A DNA stretch of 64,000 nt from Yamagishiella unicocca (GCA_003116995.1 BDSL01000085.1:124001-188000); one strand, 5' to 3'; counted from the stretch's first letter, positions 23,455-35,608 are shown. Made by a program: numbers and translations. The notes: a model not told the origin generated them from the sequence alone.

Positions 23455-25735
23455 TCACCACAGGACCCACGGCTTGTTGGTGTCCGACACCAGCACCTGC
23501 ATCGGTAGGCGGGGTCAGAGCGGACCCAATCCGGCCACGCCACTATGACTTCACAGCCTAGCCTGGAAGGCGCCCTGAGGGAAGCGAGCCAGGGCGCGCG
23601 ACTGCCTCACCTGCTTATCTTTGCTGCCTGGGAGCATCTTTCGCAGCTTGGCGAGCGGACTGTCGTACCTAACAGAACGCAACACACGGGGCAGCGCGTC
23701 GATATATGAACGAGGTAGGACGTACGCACCAGGGCGGTGACTCCAAAAGGCCGCCCGAACATGCCGCTTCACCAGCGCCTCCTGCCCCAGGCGGCGCCGC
23801 GACATACCTGCCCAGCAGCTCGTCGAATGCAGATCCGCGTGCGGGCGCCAGGTCCGGGTCCGTCCGCATAGTGGCATAGTCCTCGAAGCCTGCAAGGAAC
23901 AGGAGGGGCGCCACACGTGCTTAGGCCAGCAAGTGCCACAGTGCCTCAAGGCATTCCTTGCGGGCGGCTCGGATGGAAAGTTGGAAACCCCCCTGGCGCT
24001 TTGTGAGCGGGCCAAGGCAGCGCAACGCCCAGCCGGCCCACGCAGTCCTTCCTTACGGCCTTTTGGTCGAATCCCCATCGCGTATTACCGTACAAGTGAA
24101 GTACATCGAAATCCACTTCAACGTCTTCCTAATACTACGTCTATAACATTGTTTCCTAAATGTAAATGGACGTCTATGCAGCTTACCGCTTTCCAGAACC
24201 GCCTCCAGGCAGGTCAGGCAGCTGTTGGCCTGGCCCATCTGCGCGTACGCACACGCCATGTTGTAGAGCGCCGCCTGCTCCTCGGCATCCGAAGGGCAGC
24301 TGAGTGGAGAAGGCAGGTGGCGAAAGGATGTTTTTGGCGGCTATAACTCAAACGGGAGGACCAACACTGTGCAGCGCATCACGTAAATTTACAGGCGTGC
24401 CTAAATCGGACTAAGCAATCCCGAGGCACACACCCCTCGCCCGAGTGGCGCAAATGCGGTGCCCGTCGAGTCGCTGCCGACCACATGAGCTGGGTTCGTG
24501 CAGATTGCAATGCGCACCTGAACTCGCGCGGGCTGTTGGGCATACGGTAGGCTCCATTGCCTGGCAGCTCAAGAGCCAGGTTGAAGAGCGCAACGGCCTG
24601 CGGCACACAGCAGGCAAGGATCAACGTACAGTACGGTCGTGTGCGATTCTGATGCCGCAGGTGCGCAAGCTTGAGTTCTCCGTTGCGGCGTTGGCTTCAC
24701 AGCGAGCCATTGTTCATTGTCCATTGTTCATGTGTTATGCAGCCTCTCGAAATGACCAGACGCCACACAATGTCTTATCAATGAACCATAGCGTGCGGCA
24801 TGACCCACGGGCTGCCATACTGCGTTGCGGGAACGCTTGAGAGCTGAAGCTAGCGATATCTACGCGGAACGTCGGGGCTAAAATACCAGACACAGGGGGC
24901 AACGTGCTGATCCGGATGGCTTTCTGTACGAGAAAGCCTTTCTGCAACGTGCCTTTCCATGCCTTACCTGCTCGTACTGCTGCTGTTTGAATGCCTCCAG
25001 GCCCTTGTCGATGGCCTCCTTGCAGCGCTTTGGCCTGCAGATGTACGGCCCGATGGTGGTTGGCAGCAACCAGCACGCTCAAAGACCACCCAACGACACC
25101 AACCCTCGTGCGAGGGGAGCCGCCAGCGGCATGGCAAAATGAGAGTCAATCCCAAGGGCACATTGCGACAGCTTCAGAGGCGGGTGGTGAGTCGGCTGGA
25201 TGAATTGCTTACAATGGCCGCCTAGTCAGTTAGGAACATACAATAATACGGCATGTCCCATCATTCCGAGCTCGGCGACCAGTCACCAACCATTTGCCAC
25301 GCTCTCGGCATCCAACCTCACCTGTCAGGCGACTCGTCAATGATCTCAGTCCTGCAAAAAGCATTTGATTATATATGATACTTTGTCCTCCCATCCTGTG
25401 GAAGTTGCATGCCAAACACTGGATGTCTCCTCACCGTGTCCGCCCATCAGACCGTCGCTGCTGGCGAGGTTTTACAACAGACTTCTTCGTGACTGCATCT
25501 GGATTCTCGTCAAGCAATTCTGGTTTGACTTTAGGCTGCCTGCGAGCCAAGGTGCGAACCACCATATTACAGGAAATTCGGCGATTGACAGGTTCCTTAT
25601 TTACACCTACTTCCGGTCACGCGCGATGAGATCCTGAACAGAGCTGTCCGCTCGGACCACTACGACTGCCCGGCGCGGCGCCCGCTGGGGGCCGCCCGTT
25701 ACGATGCGGGAATGAATGCGTGTTGTAAGCTGCAT
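23455..25735 (-). CDS. small TPR-fold protein, green-lineage type, probable plastid protein
   Basis: Nine short exons (25735-25611, 25539-25435, 25351-25322, 25034-24968, 24597-24518, 24299-24187, 23889-23808, 23668-23611, 23496-23455) join to 233 residues. The N-terminus (MQLTTRIHSRIVTGG, then PRRAVVVVRADSS) looks like a plastid transit peptide. The middle contains two helical TPR-like units: KEAIDKGLEAFKQQQYEQAV with ALFNLALELPGNG, then EEQAALYNMACAYAQMGQ with SCLTCLEAVLESG. Next comes FEDYATMRTDPDLAPAR, where TPR proteins of this type usually have 'D.LRTDPDL.PLR'. The C-terminus is KLRKMLPGSKDKQ and then a conserved-looking tail ending in KPWVLW. I recognise this only as the plant/algal TPR protein type; the function is unknown, and a role in thylakoid or photosystem assembly is speculation. 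The gap to the stop of the upstream minus-strand gene is only 145 bp. Confidence 0.8.
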
Positions 25736-25880
25736 CTTGCTAAAACGATCAACTTCATAGCAGCAAAACTTGCAGCAAAATATCTAACAATTAAGGCTCC
25801 GTACGAAGTCGTGGATCCTGCCCATTCAGTCGATTCTGCCTAGCTGTCAATATTCCACAATTATGGCCCTCTTGTCGGCA

Positions 25881-28800
25881 TCACCCGTCAGCATCGCCCT
25901 GCTCCTCCCCGTCGTATGCCTCCGCCACCACACCCGCGCCCAGTTGAGCCATGCTGTCAAATGTGGACAAGAGGCTACTGCGCAGGTACGCCGCACGCTG
26001 CTCTTCGTCACTGCCGTCCTGCTAGGAAAGGGTAAAAGGGAGCAAGGGAAGATCGCCACCACTGAAATCATGCGGTAAAATGTCAGAAGCACTGGGTAGA
26101 AACGGGGAGCGGGGGGGAGTGCAGAGGCGGCGAGAAGCGGGGGCGGAGGCTAACACAAACTTACTGATACAGGCGATGCGCGCACAGCACGCTTACCAGC
26201 TGGCCCTGCGCCGTCGAGGAGTCGTCAGCACACTCCTCGGGCTGCCGTGCTCCTCCAAGCAGCATCGCTAGTTGAGTCCTTAGGAACTCCGCCTGTATGC
26301 ATAGCATCCGAGACGAAGTGGCGGAGTGAGGAAGTCCATAGGGAATGTGGAGAAGCACACGACCTCGCAGCACCGGATAATATTCTTGGGGACGGCGGGA
26401 TCCTCACCTCCTGTCGCCATTGCGCCGCCTCTTCCTTCGTTTGAGCCACCTCTTCCTCCTTTTGTGCTAGCCTGCTTTTGAACTCTGTTTGTGCCTGTGG
26501 TGAAGGAGTGTGGGATGGGAGTTGCGTGCATAAGGAGACATCAGCGTGTATCATGAATATGGGTTCACGGGGACGCTATCAATGGTTCTTACTTTATGTT
26601 AGCGCATGTTATTGCATAACATTAGGAACCTCTTGGAGTGAGGGGGAGCGCGACCCTATCAGAATTGTAGCGTGCGGCGCCGGTAGAAGGTAACGACACA
26701 ACCGATGAACTGGGGTAATTCGGACAATGGACATCGGTATCTCGCGATTGTGGCTCACACGAGCAAATGTAAATTCCAAAAAAATGTATGCCATATGATG
26801 AACAGCACTGCTGCGCACCTGGTCCAGCAGGCGGTGGCCCCGGAAGCACATCTGCTCGCAGTTCTGCCGCGCCTACGGTATGAACATGAGCATTTGCACT
26901 TATCAAGTATGAGTACCAGGTAAGTCTTTCTACTTGCGAATGAGATGGGTGAGCGCATGGACTCCAAGTCTTTCCCGGATTTCTCGTACTAGTACTGCAA
27001 CAACATGCGCTACCTCGTACCAGGATCAGCACACCACCATCCTGTCTTCCAACTTACCTCGACCATTTTGCCGAACAGGTCAGTGACTGCTACCTGCTGC
27101 CGCTTTGGCATGACTCGGCATATCTCGTCGATGCGCTTCTTCTCCTGTTATTGCGTACGAAAGTTGTGCATACGCGGACAGTCCCTGGTCACAACCTCGG
27201 AGCAGGTGCCGTAGGATGTGGCCCAGCCAACTAAGAGATTCGGCATCTTCAAAATGCCTCTTAACTGTTATAACGATAGGTCAAGAAATGCACCCAAGCC
27301 ACAGACGTAAGGAGTGCATGTCACACCCAAAGCTCACCTGTGGCTGAACCTTCGGGTACCTGCAGAGCACGGCAACGGGTTTGGAACCCATTACAGGTGG
27401 TTGGTGAAACGCAATGCTGAACCATATGCGTGTCATCGAGGCCATGACCGGCGGTCCACATGCACTCAGGAGCGGCAAGCCCTTGCTCGTTTTCGCGTCA
27501 TAAATATGTGATATGTGCACTTATAACTACCTAGCAGATGCCAGAGATACATCCGCAGCCTTGTAGCTATGCAACCTGCGTGCCTAAGCACTTGCGCTTC
27601 CATGGCCACTGTAATCCGTTTAGGTGTGGGACCAATAGTAATACTTGTCAGAATGGGTTCCATATCAAAAGTCAGAACCATCGGGCATCGGGCCAATAGG
27701 GGCACAGTCAGACCCGAACCCCACGTGCGGTGTTAAGGTAGGTTATATAAGCTTCTGCGTTTTGGTCTGGAGGTCACTGTCACGTGTACTACAAGTGTTC
27801 TTCAAACGATTATGGTCCCAAGTCAGCAGTGCCACCTACAGGTAGAAGTGCTCCGCCGGCTCCTCCTTAGCGCTGGGCTGGCGTGATCCAGACTTGCGCT
27901 TGTCTTGTTGGGGCGGCTGGGTTGCCGATGCAGAAAGCTGAGCGGCGTCCTCGCTTGAGGGTGCCACCATGAAGACTGGCTCCGACGCCTGCTCTTCTGC
28001 ACGCCGCTGCAAGATGCCGCCTAAGTCCAGCTTGGGAACTGGCGGCCTGAATTAACCCAGGAAACGGGGCGAAACGAAACGGATGAATAGGATTGGAACA
28101 GCTAATAGGGTTGGAACAGCCTGATGGGCGGCGTGTACGACCTGTATCATTGAGTTGTACCACAAGCAGAATAGTGGTTAGGTTGTGGTGATTGGTTGTC
28201 CTTTGCTCGGGTCGATCTGTGCAGCAATGATGGACGGACATCAGGCTACACCAGAATGCTAAAGGACCTACCCCGAGTCTTCCGTGGAGAGACTGGCGCA
28301 AGAGTCAACAGGCGGCAATGGCGGTGCCGACAACGCTGGCTGCTGTTTCAACGCCGCAAGGTTAAGTGAGAACACGGGCCGCGACTGTACAGCAGGCCTG
28401 CGCATTCAAAAGTAAAGGGCGCATGCGAAAAAGCTGGGTACGCACATCCTTCGTGCGCAGAATTTGCGCACGCAAGTAGCAATTCGCAACGGCCACGTAC
28501 TTCTGTATTGAAGTTGTGGCGGCGTGTGTCTGCGCCACGGGCCGCGCCGGCGCCTCCGTGATCGTAGTTAGGACTGCCTTGCCGCTGGTAGGCAGTGACG
28601 TGTCACTCTTACCCGACGCGCTGGCGGGCCTAAGTCGAGCAGCTGACACGTCCCGCTTGTCCGCTGTGTGGCGGTACGGTGCGCCAGCAGCGCTTGCCGA
28701 GGTGGCACGTTCGATAACTGGCCGAAACCTGGCGCCGGCCTGCTGTGGTAGCTGCTCAGGCTGAGGTGCAGAAGTGCGGCCCTTGCCCACTGACATGGAA

Positions 28801-29420
28801 CGCCGCATCATGCTCGTCCGCGTGTCGTTTGAGAGACGGTCACGGGTAGTGCTTACTGAGCGGGGCAGTGGCTGCTTCCCGATGGCGGCGGCCGGTGTTG
28901 GCTTGGACGCGCAGACACTGGGCGGAGCCATAGGGCAGGTGGCGACGCCGCTCTTCAGCAGCAATGATGGCTGCTTCAGGACACGTTTGCCGGAATCTGA
29001 AACGTTAATTGTTTCTGGCAAAGTAGGCCTCCGGGGCCCGCTGTCCTTCAACGCCTTGTCCCGCTGGCCGCTGTCCTTCTTATAGCAGTCCTTCTGACCG
29101 TTGTCCCTCTGTCGGACGTCGTCCTTGTCTTCGTAGGATTGAGACGTGCTTGGCCGCAAGAGCGACTTGCTGATTTTGTTCGCCGGCGGCTGGATCGGCC
29201 GCTTGCCGGGCGGATTTGACGCTGAAAGGATTGCAGCTGATGTCACGTCTTTCCCACGTCCGAAGCCACCGGCCGAACGACGGCGCGGCGAAGGAATTCC
29301 TGATTTGACCATCGGTAACTGCTGCCCCTTTGAAGCTTCAGGTGGTGCCGCTGTTGGTGGGATAGGGATGCGTCGGCCTTGTGCCAGTCCCCCAGCCCCG
29401 TCACGCCTTTCAGGCCCCAT
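25881..29420 (-). CDS. basic disordered plus C-terminal coiled-coil protein, function unknown
   Basis: I do not recognise this gene. Exons in coding order: 29420-28501, 28397-28272, 28046-27840, 27359-27338, 27144-27058, 26872-26819, 26494-26408, 26292-26197, 26018-25881; they give about 578 residues. The first 306 residues, mostly one exon, are Ser/Pro/Lys/Arg-rich and probably disordered, with small KDSG/QRDK repeats (about residues 103-130) and RRSMSVGKG. Residues about 418-540 are helical: YPKVQPQEKKRIDEICRVMP, then QQVAVTDLFGKMVE, RQNCEQMCFRGHRLLD and a Glu/Lys/Gln coil RLAQKEEEVAQTKEEAAQW. A TAG stop lies in frame 18 bases before the ATG at 29420, which supports this start, although a GAGCAG acceptor directly before the ATG leaves an upstream non-coding exon possible. 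The last acceptor could be three bases earlier, adding one Gln. A basic N-terminus with a coiled-coil tail fits a microtubule- or basal-body-associated protein; this is inference. Confidence 0.7.
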
Positions 29421-31425
29421 CTGCTCTGTATCTATGAACTATAAAAACTTATTAAGCGCAAGGTAGGTATGTCGACGTGTGTCAGTAAACCAGCTTGCGC
29501 AGCTGCTGCGCCTTGGACTGGAAGCTATAATATCGCTACAGCCAGCCTCCTAAACGACTATGTGAGATTTCATTTGTTCACAGATGTATTGAGTAATGCT
29601 TGCTCTGGAACGGCGCATGCGTGTGGTGGTGGACCGAGGCGACGGAGTCCCTGTGCAGGTGGATCTAAAATGGATCGCAATGCCAAACTTTGAGAGTGTC
29701 AAAAAAGCCAACACCACCACTGAGAACGTACAAAATGTAAACTACAACTACGTCCACTAAGCCTAGTGTCAGATGCATGGACCTTTACCATAGTGTGCTC
29801 AGGTCGGAATACCGCATGCCGCAGGAGCCAGGAATTCCATCGCGCCACGCAGTTGAAAAGGACGTGAACATCGACTCGGTATTATTAACGCCTGGAACGA
29901 GTTGCCTCCAGCCTATCATGTACCAGCGTATCACACATCACAGCATGCGCTACACGGGAGCCGATGTGGATACTGGCCATCACTCCCATCAGTCAATCCT
30001 CTTGTCAGCTGTTACATTCATAGTTAAGTATATCAGAGATGCAGCTTACAAACGTGCAGTAGTCAGTGGAACTGCAGTAGGAACAGACATGGAGTAGACT
30101 TGATGGCGTTTTGTAAAGCATACAGATACTTCATAAGGTTTGCTGCGGCGCTTCATATGAAACAAAATTCCAGTGGGTGCCAGTAATGAAAGCAGCCCTA
30201 GGCAGCTGGCACTGCCCTACTGTCGGGACACTCTCAACCGACACAGGAGAAGGGAGCGTAAGAAAGCCTGACAAATGGCAGACCTGGGCATGCTCGGTTC
30301 GGCGGTTGCATACATATACAAGGACTTGGAACCATGTGTTTTGGGGCCCGAACCCTTGTTAACGTGATGTACAGGACACAGCCTGATGCAACCATGTCTC
30401 CTAGCACGGACTAGACATGCAAATGCGACATAACCCCATTATAAGGGCCGGACGCAGGAAGACGCCTTCTGTAACCGTGAGGTTCGCCAGTGTCGGGTCG
30501 TTCAAACAACCTTACCACGTGGAATTATGACACACACGTCGAATCAGGGGCGAGTGTTTGCCCTCCAGCTTCGGGTGCAGTGAGTCCTGGCCGGTCAGCG
30601 TTGCCTTGCCTTGCACGCAGCATGATGTAGGGCAGGCGAAACCTGAAACCAGGTCCCCAGTACGCGATGAACCATGACTCAGCCCTCTTAGCAACGAACC
30701 GGAGGACAAGCCGGGGCACGCTGAGCCCAGTTCGTGCACGAGTGCTGAATGTCTGATTCCGGATCCTTGGGTCCTTCGCAAACCCAACGGCCGTCGGGCC
30801 ACTCATCCTTGCTGCCCACCTAGGCAACGCAACGTATAGCTACGATAATGCCGTGGCCAGAGACTGTCAATTACACTAGGGATGTCCGTGCAAGGTCCAG
30901 GTTTATTGTCCCAGCAAGAGACGCGCTCATGGAAGTAACGCACGGTTTGGGTTCGGACGACAAGTTTCGCAGGCTATAGCCGCATTCGGACCGATCCCTG
31001 ATGCCATGAACACTATTGTGCAGCCGCCAAAGCCCCGCAGAGACACGAGAGGGCTGGTGTGCGTCCAGGTCATGACAGCTGGCCGCTGGGGTGCCCCTCG
31101 GCGGCGCACAGGCCTGTGGGGCAGACCTATTGGGGTTACTGCCATTGCCTTTCTACCAAAACACATCGATCGCAACTTCAGACCAAAAGAGCTTTCGCCT
31201 GATCTGCTCTCGGGTTACGAAATCGCCATATTATGTATGTCGTGAAAAGCCGCCCACAGCACCCCATGCATGTCCGGACGGCCCGCTCAAGTCCATGGAA
31301 GGATGTCAGTGTCCACATCCTCCAGCCAGATACAAAAGAAACCCACGGCAAACACGCATGAAATCCGCCAGTAAAGCAGCAATGCCTTCAGTGACACAGG
31401 CTGGTAGCGCACAACCATGGTCGCC
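29421..31425. other. 2-kb intergenic region, no gene recognised
   Basis: This lies between the start of the gene at 25881-29420 and the ADAT3 stop, both on the minus strand. It is more AT-rich than the coding parts. Short open stretches exist (for example 30525-30827 and 30927-31175 on the minus strand), but none resembles a known family or shows algal exon character. A TTACA (minus-strand TGTAA) at 30871-30875 is about 550 bases past the ADAT3 stop and may be its poly(A) signal. Confidence 0.45.
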
Positions 31426-32715
31426 TCAATCCCGGCGCTTCATCTCCATCCGGAATACCTCGTAGTTGTGGTTCAGCGATTTGCAGGCGTGCAAGCGCAG
31501 GCAGCCGCCCAACGCGCCGAAGGTAACATCAGGCAGACAATAAATAACCCGCTGCACGCGTGAATGGACCAACGCCATGGCGCACATGATGCAAGGCTCT
31601 CGTACGACAAAGCAGTCGTACCCGGTGCACATGTACGGCCGCGGACCTGCCGGCGTCTGGGACTCCTGAGGCCCCGCGCCTAGCCTGGGCCGCTTGCTCG
31701 CGAGCCCGCCCTCAGCGGTCCCACCGCCAGCATCATCAACGGAACTCATCGGAAACGCCTCCTCACTATCCTGCTTGGTTGGCGGTTGCAACAGCGCGTT
31801 TGTCCCCGAGCTACTCGCATTCTCGCACACCCGCCTATCATCCTCGTCGCTGTGGGCCCCGCCGCCGCCGTCCGGTGCATCGCCGCCACTGCTATAGGAA
31901 TCCATGTTGGCGGGGCGCGGCCACTGCGCGAGGTCCCGCTCCGATGCAGCCTGAATTGCTGCCATAACCGCATGTTGCAGCGGGTGGGCCTTGCTGCCAT
32001 CGACTGCTTCTGCCACCGACGTCTGCGCCGGCGGGTTGACGATGACCGCCGCATTGTCTGCGCCAGCCTGGGCAGCTAACCGCAAAGCTATCCGCATGTG
32101 GTGCCCAAAGTAGCTTTGCGTCCGTGCATCTACGGGCTTCTCCTCCGTCACGGGAGTGCCGTGCTCGGGTATGCGCCAGGTGATGGGCCAGAGCTTCGTC
32201 CACCCCTCCCACTGCTGCCGAGTCTGGGGCGCCAAGCCAGCCCCATGCACGAGCCGTAGTCGCAGCCCACCGTGTTGTGCAAATAGTGCTTGAAGTGGTG
32301 GCGGCAGGCGTTCAGGCGCCAGTTCCGAGCTGTCGTTCTCGTTGGCGTCGGGACCAGCAGTCGGCGCGGCAAGGCCATGTCCGTCAGCCGCACTGCTGCC
32401 GTCCTCCAGCACGCATAGGATGGCTTCCAACAATGCGCCATCGTCCGGCGCTTTCCGTACGCGCTTGAGATGCTTGAGGTCCGTCAGCGGCGCAACAGAA
32501 CCTAACGCCTTCATAAGCTGGGTTCCAACCTTGCTAGGGAAAGCGGCAACGGCCAGCGGTACTTTTTGCAGCTGTAATTCCTGTTGGCTGGGTACAAGCA
32601 CCGCTGCTTCGAATTCAGCGTCGTCGGCTCCCATGCACGCCGCCGTTACAGTGTCCTTCGGGTAAATTTTTAAGTACTCGCAAGTTGCCATGCTTACATA
32701 ACGCTCAATTTCCAT
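31426..32715 (-). CDS. TAD3: tRNA-specific adenosine deaminase subunit 3 (ADAT3/TAD3)
   Basis: The non-catalytic partner of ADAT2 (TAD2) in the heterodimer that deaminates A34 to inosine in tRNA anticodons. It is a single uninterrupted frame of 429 residues, which is unusual among these intron-rich neighbours. The C-terminal deaminase fold has HPLQHAVMAAIQ, where the zinc-ligand motif reads H248-A-V250. The Val replaces the catalytic Glu of active deaminases, the hallmark of ADAT3. It also has the zinc-binding PCIMC at 374-378, followed by ALVHSRVQRVIY, and ends near LNHNYEVF as in other ADAT3 proteins. An acidic, Ser/Gly-rich insert (about 265-355, including a basic SKRPRLG that could be a nuclear signal) separates the two motifs. 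Met1 at 32715 is used; a second Met nine codons-in could also start. It is head-to-head with RPT5. Confidence 0.93.
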   Translation of the reverse strand: MEIERYVSMATCEYLKIYPKDTVTAACMGADDAEFEAAVLVPSQQELQLQKVPLAVAAFPSKVGTQLMKALGSVAPLTDLKHLKRVRKAPDDGALLEAILCVLEDGSSAADGHGLAAPTAGPDANENDSSELAPERLPPPLQALFAQHGGLRLRLVHGAGLAPQTRQQWEGWTKLWPITWRIPEHGTPVTEEKPVDARTQSYFGHHMRIALRLAAQAGADNAAVIVNPPAQTSVAEAVDGSKAHPLQHAVMAAIQAASERDLAQWPRPANMDSYSSGGDAPDGGGGAHSDEDDRRVCENASSSGTNALLQPPTKQDSEEAFPMSSVDDAGGGTAEGGLASKRPRLGAGPQESQTPAGPRPYMCTGYDCFVVREPCIMCAMALVHSRVQRVIYCLPDVTFGALGGCLRLHACKSLNHNYEVFRMEMKRRD

Positions 32716-33010
32716 ACAGGACGCCTAGATTGCATTTAATGCGTGACGGGGACCACCTGCAGGCTTTGCAAGAGCATCGATCGAAACCCTGTGATATCAC
32801 GAAGGGGCAAGACAGGTACTGCAAGAGCTGTCAGCACAGGTAGCCGTATTGCTCACGGATCGAGCGCCTGCAGCTGTTATACCAGGAATTTCGTACGTAT
32901 AGTACGGGATCGGAAAGCCCTGACCGCTCCACTTCCTAATACCCCGCCACTGCTTTTCCGATAGTCATTAGGAAGTAGGTTTGAAAGCCGAAGACTATTA
33001 CGGGGACAGG
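32716..33010. promoter_or_regulatory. short divergent promoter region, TAD3 / RPT5
   Basis: Only 295 bp separate the two start codons, so both 5' UTRs and promoters must fit here. No TATA box stands out. A TTG at 32981, in frame with RPT5, opens the reading frame but is not a likely eukaryotic start. Confidence 0.5.
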
Positions 33011-34822
33011 ATGGCGACCATTGACAAACAAATTTTTGACGATGAGACCGAGGAAGCGCTGCCTGATGAGTTTACCTACATGTCTGCTGAGGCAATTCAG
33101 CAGCGGGTACGCCTCCTAGACAATGAGCTTCGTGTCCTGAAGGACGAGTCCACACGCCTTACGTTAGAGCAGGACAATCTCAAGGAGAAAATTAAAGAAA
33201 ACAAGGAAAAGATCAAGCTCAACAACCAGCTACCTTACCTGGTGGGCAACATCGTTGAGGTCCTTGACATACAGCCGGAAGAGGACGAGGAGGAGGACGG
33301 CGCCACAGTAGATCTCGATGCACAGCGCCGCGGCAAGTGCGTGGTGCTCAAGACGTCCACCCGCCAGACCATCTTCCTGCCAGTAGTGGGTCTCGTGGAC
33401 GCGAATACGCTAAGGCCTGGCGACCTGGTAGGTGTCAACAAGGACAGCTACCTTGTGCTGGACACCCTGCCCGCGGAGTACGACTCACGCGTTAAGGCTA
33501 TGGAGGTGGACGAGAAGCCCACTGAGGACTACTCAGACGTTGGTGGCCTGGACAAGCAGATTCAGGAGCTAGTGGAGGCGATCGTGCTGCCAATTCAGCA
33601 CAAGGACAGGTTTACCAAGCTGGGCATCAAGCCGCCCAAGGGAGTGCTACTGTAAGTTGGGCAAACGCGGCGAAAAGAATGGGTGGGGGGGGAGGGTCGG
33701 CATAAGGATCCGGTTACACGGGGGGCCTGCATGCGGAACTCAGCAAGGGTTTCATGCTTGGGGGGACGTCATGCAACGGGCGGGGTTTGGGTTTCGGCTC
33801 CTCAGCCGCGTTGGCTGAAGGGCACCGGAACGCGATTAGTTCACAGGACGAGCTTATAGAGCTATAGCATATCGGAACGCACCCGTTCGTGTGCATCCAT
33901 TACTGGGAACAGTTGCATTGCATGTAAACACGCGCACGCTTTGTTGCAGCTTGCTGCAATACTGGTCGTTAAGTGGCACATGGAAATCTTCTTGGGCTGC
34001 ATTCGTGCAACCACCTGTCATACAACCAACGTGTGGCAATATCCATTGCTGCTCTGCGGCTGTGGAGGGATCTCGTGCCGCCGAGTCTGTGTGCCCCCCC
34101 CACCGCAGTCGCTCTTGACGCCGTCCTTCATATTGCTTATGCACATGATATCCCTGCGCCCCTCCCTACCCTACAGCTACGGCCCGCCCGGCACTGGCAA
34201 GACGCTCATCGCCCGCGCCGTGGCTGCCCAGACCAACGCCACCTTCCTGAAGCTGGCTGGGCCGCAGCTGGTGCAGATGTTCATCGGTGACGGCGCCAAG
34301 ATGGTGCGCGACGCATTCGCGCTGGCCAAGGAGAAGTCCCCCTGCATCATCTTCATCGATGAGATCGACGCCATCGGCACCAAGCGCTTCGACTCAGAGC
34401 TCTCGGGCGACCGCGAGGTGCAGCGTACCATGCTCGAGCTGCTGAACCAGCTGGACGGCTTCAGCAGCAACGACGACATTAAAGTCATTGCCGCCACCAA
34501 CCGAGCCGATATCCTGGACCCGGCGCTGCTGCGATCGGGCCGCCTGGACCGCAAGATCGAGTTCCCGCACCCGAATGAGGACGCGCGCGCCAAGATTCTG
34601 CGCATCCACTCGCGCAAGATGAACGTGGCTGCGGACGTCAACTACGAGGAGCTGGGGCGCTCCACGGACGACTTCAACGCCGCGCAGCTCAAGGCGGTGT
34701 GCGTGGAGGCGGGTATGCTGGCGCTGCGGCGAGACGGCACGGAGGTGACGCACGAGGACTTCGTGGAGGGTATCACGCAGGTGCAGGCCAAGAAGAAGGC
34801 CAACCTCATGTACTACGCCTGA
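33011..34822 (+). CDS. RPT5: 26S proteasome regulatory ATPase subunit RPT5 (6A)
   Basis: One of six AAA+ ATPases in the base ring of the 19S particle; it unfolds substrates and opens the 20S gate in cytosol and nucleus. Two exons, 33011-33651 and 34177-34822, give 428 residues, normal for RPT5. Residues 28-73 form the N-terminal coiled coil, and 74-160 the OB domain. The AAA domain has Walker A GPPGTGKT (216-223), Walker B IIFIDE (271-276), sensor TNR (321-323) and arginine-finger region LLRSGRLDR (331-339). The C-terminus ends [10 protein letters not shown], with the final Tyr-Tyr-Ala matching the HbYX gate-opening tail typical of RPT5. The 525-bp intron splits the codon just before the Walker A block. 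TGTAA lies 51 bases after the stop. It is divergent from TAD3 and convergent with CCT1. Confidence 0.97.
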
Positions 34823-34872
34823 GCGGCTGCTTGGCCTGGGGCTGAGCCCAAGGGTGGGGCTGAATGTACGGG

Positions 34873-34877
34873 TGTAA
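34873..34877 (+). terminator. poly(A) signal TGTAA for RPT5
   Basis: TGTAA, the usual chlamydomonadalean polyadenylation signal, lies 51 bases downstream of the RPT5 stop. The exact cleavage site cannot be seen. Confidence 0.55.
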
Positions 34878-35335
34878 GGAATGGACGAGCGACTGGGGTG
34901 GCTAACGGGTATTTGCAGGATCGCGGCGTTATGGGAATGCAGCTGTCAGTAGACTGTTGGGAGTCGCAAGAGCTGATGGGAGGGGCAGTGTATGGAACGG
35001 ACAACCATTGTGTTGGGATCGGGCGGCGGTTTGATGTCATACTGATGACATCACACAGACATGCGCAACCGATATAGGGCCCAGTGAGGAGCTTCGGCCT
35101 TCAAGCTTAGTCAGGGCAATTGAGCAGGCTGTCATTGGCATGATGTAATTGGCTCTGTGGCTGGTTAAGAATGCATTGGATTCGGCTCTATAGCTGGTTG
35201 ACAGTGCATCGAGCAGCGCTTAGGCGCAGGGCCGCAGCGCACTCTGAAAGTGTGGTGCGTACGTGCACAGGGGCAAACGGACCGGACCAAACAACGGCGC
35301 ACTCGACAACGTGGAGATTTTGACTGACATGTTCC

Positions 35336-35340
35336 TTACA
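35336..35340 (-). terminator. candidate poly(A) signal TGTAA for CCT1
   Basis: TTACA on the + strand reads TGTAA in the CCT1 transcript, about 270 bases beyond its stop codon. Confidence 0.4.
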
Positions 35341-35608
35341 TGACGCGATGTCAGCGCCAACTAGCCACCTCTTGGCGCACTCGTTGAAAAGCATCCTACG
35401 CGCTTCGTCCCCCTCCTCATCCAAACACTTTCGCATGAATCACCGACGACCAGCCATGCGATACCCGCAATACATGGGTGGAAACAGCACAGCAACCAAG
35501 CACCTCACCGCGAACCCCTCAGGACAGCGCAACACAAGTCCCTGCATGCACGCTGCACAGCCCTGCCAAAGCCCTGCTCTATGTACGCCCTAGGCCCCGT
35601 TTGCCGCT

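Larger units (their letters stand above)
34823..35608. other. intergenic between convergent RPT5 and CCT1
   Basis: Holds both 3' UTRs. No coding sequence recognised apart from short shadows. Confidence 0.6.

Noticed and set aside
30525..30827. 100-residue minus-strand open stretch in the 2-kb intergenic region
   Set aside because: Composition is not absurd, but there is no recognised family and no supporting splice or promoter signal.
32981..33010. Upstream TTG extension of RPT5
   Set aside because: TTG is not a usual eukaryotic start; the ATG at 33011 begins the conserved RPT5 N-terminus.
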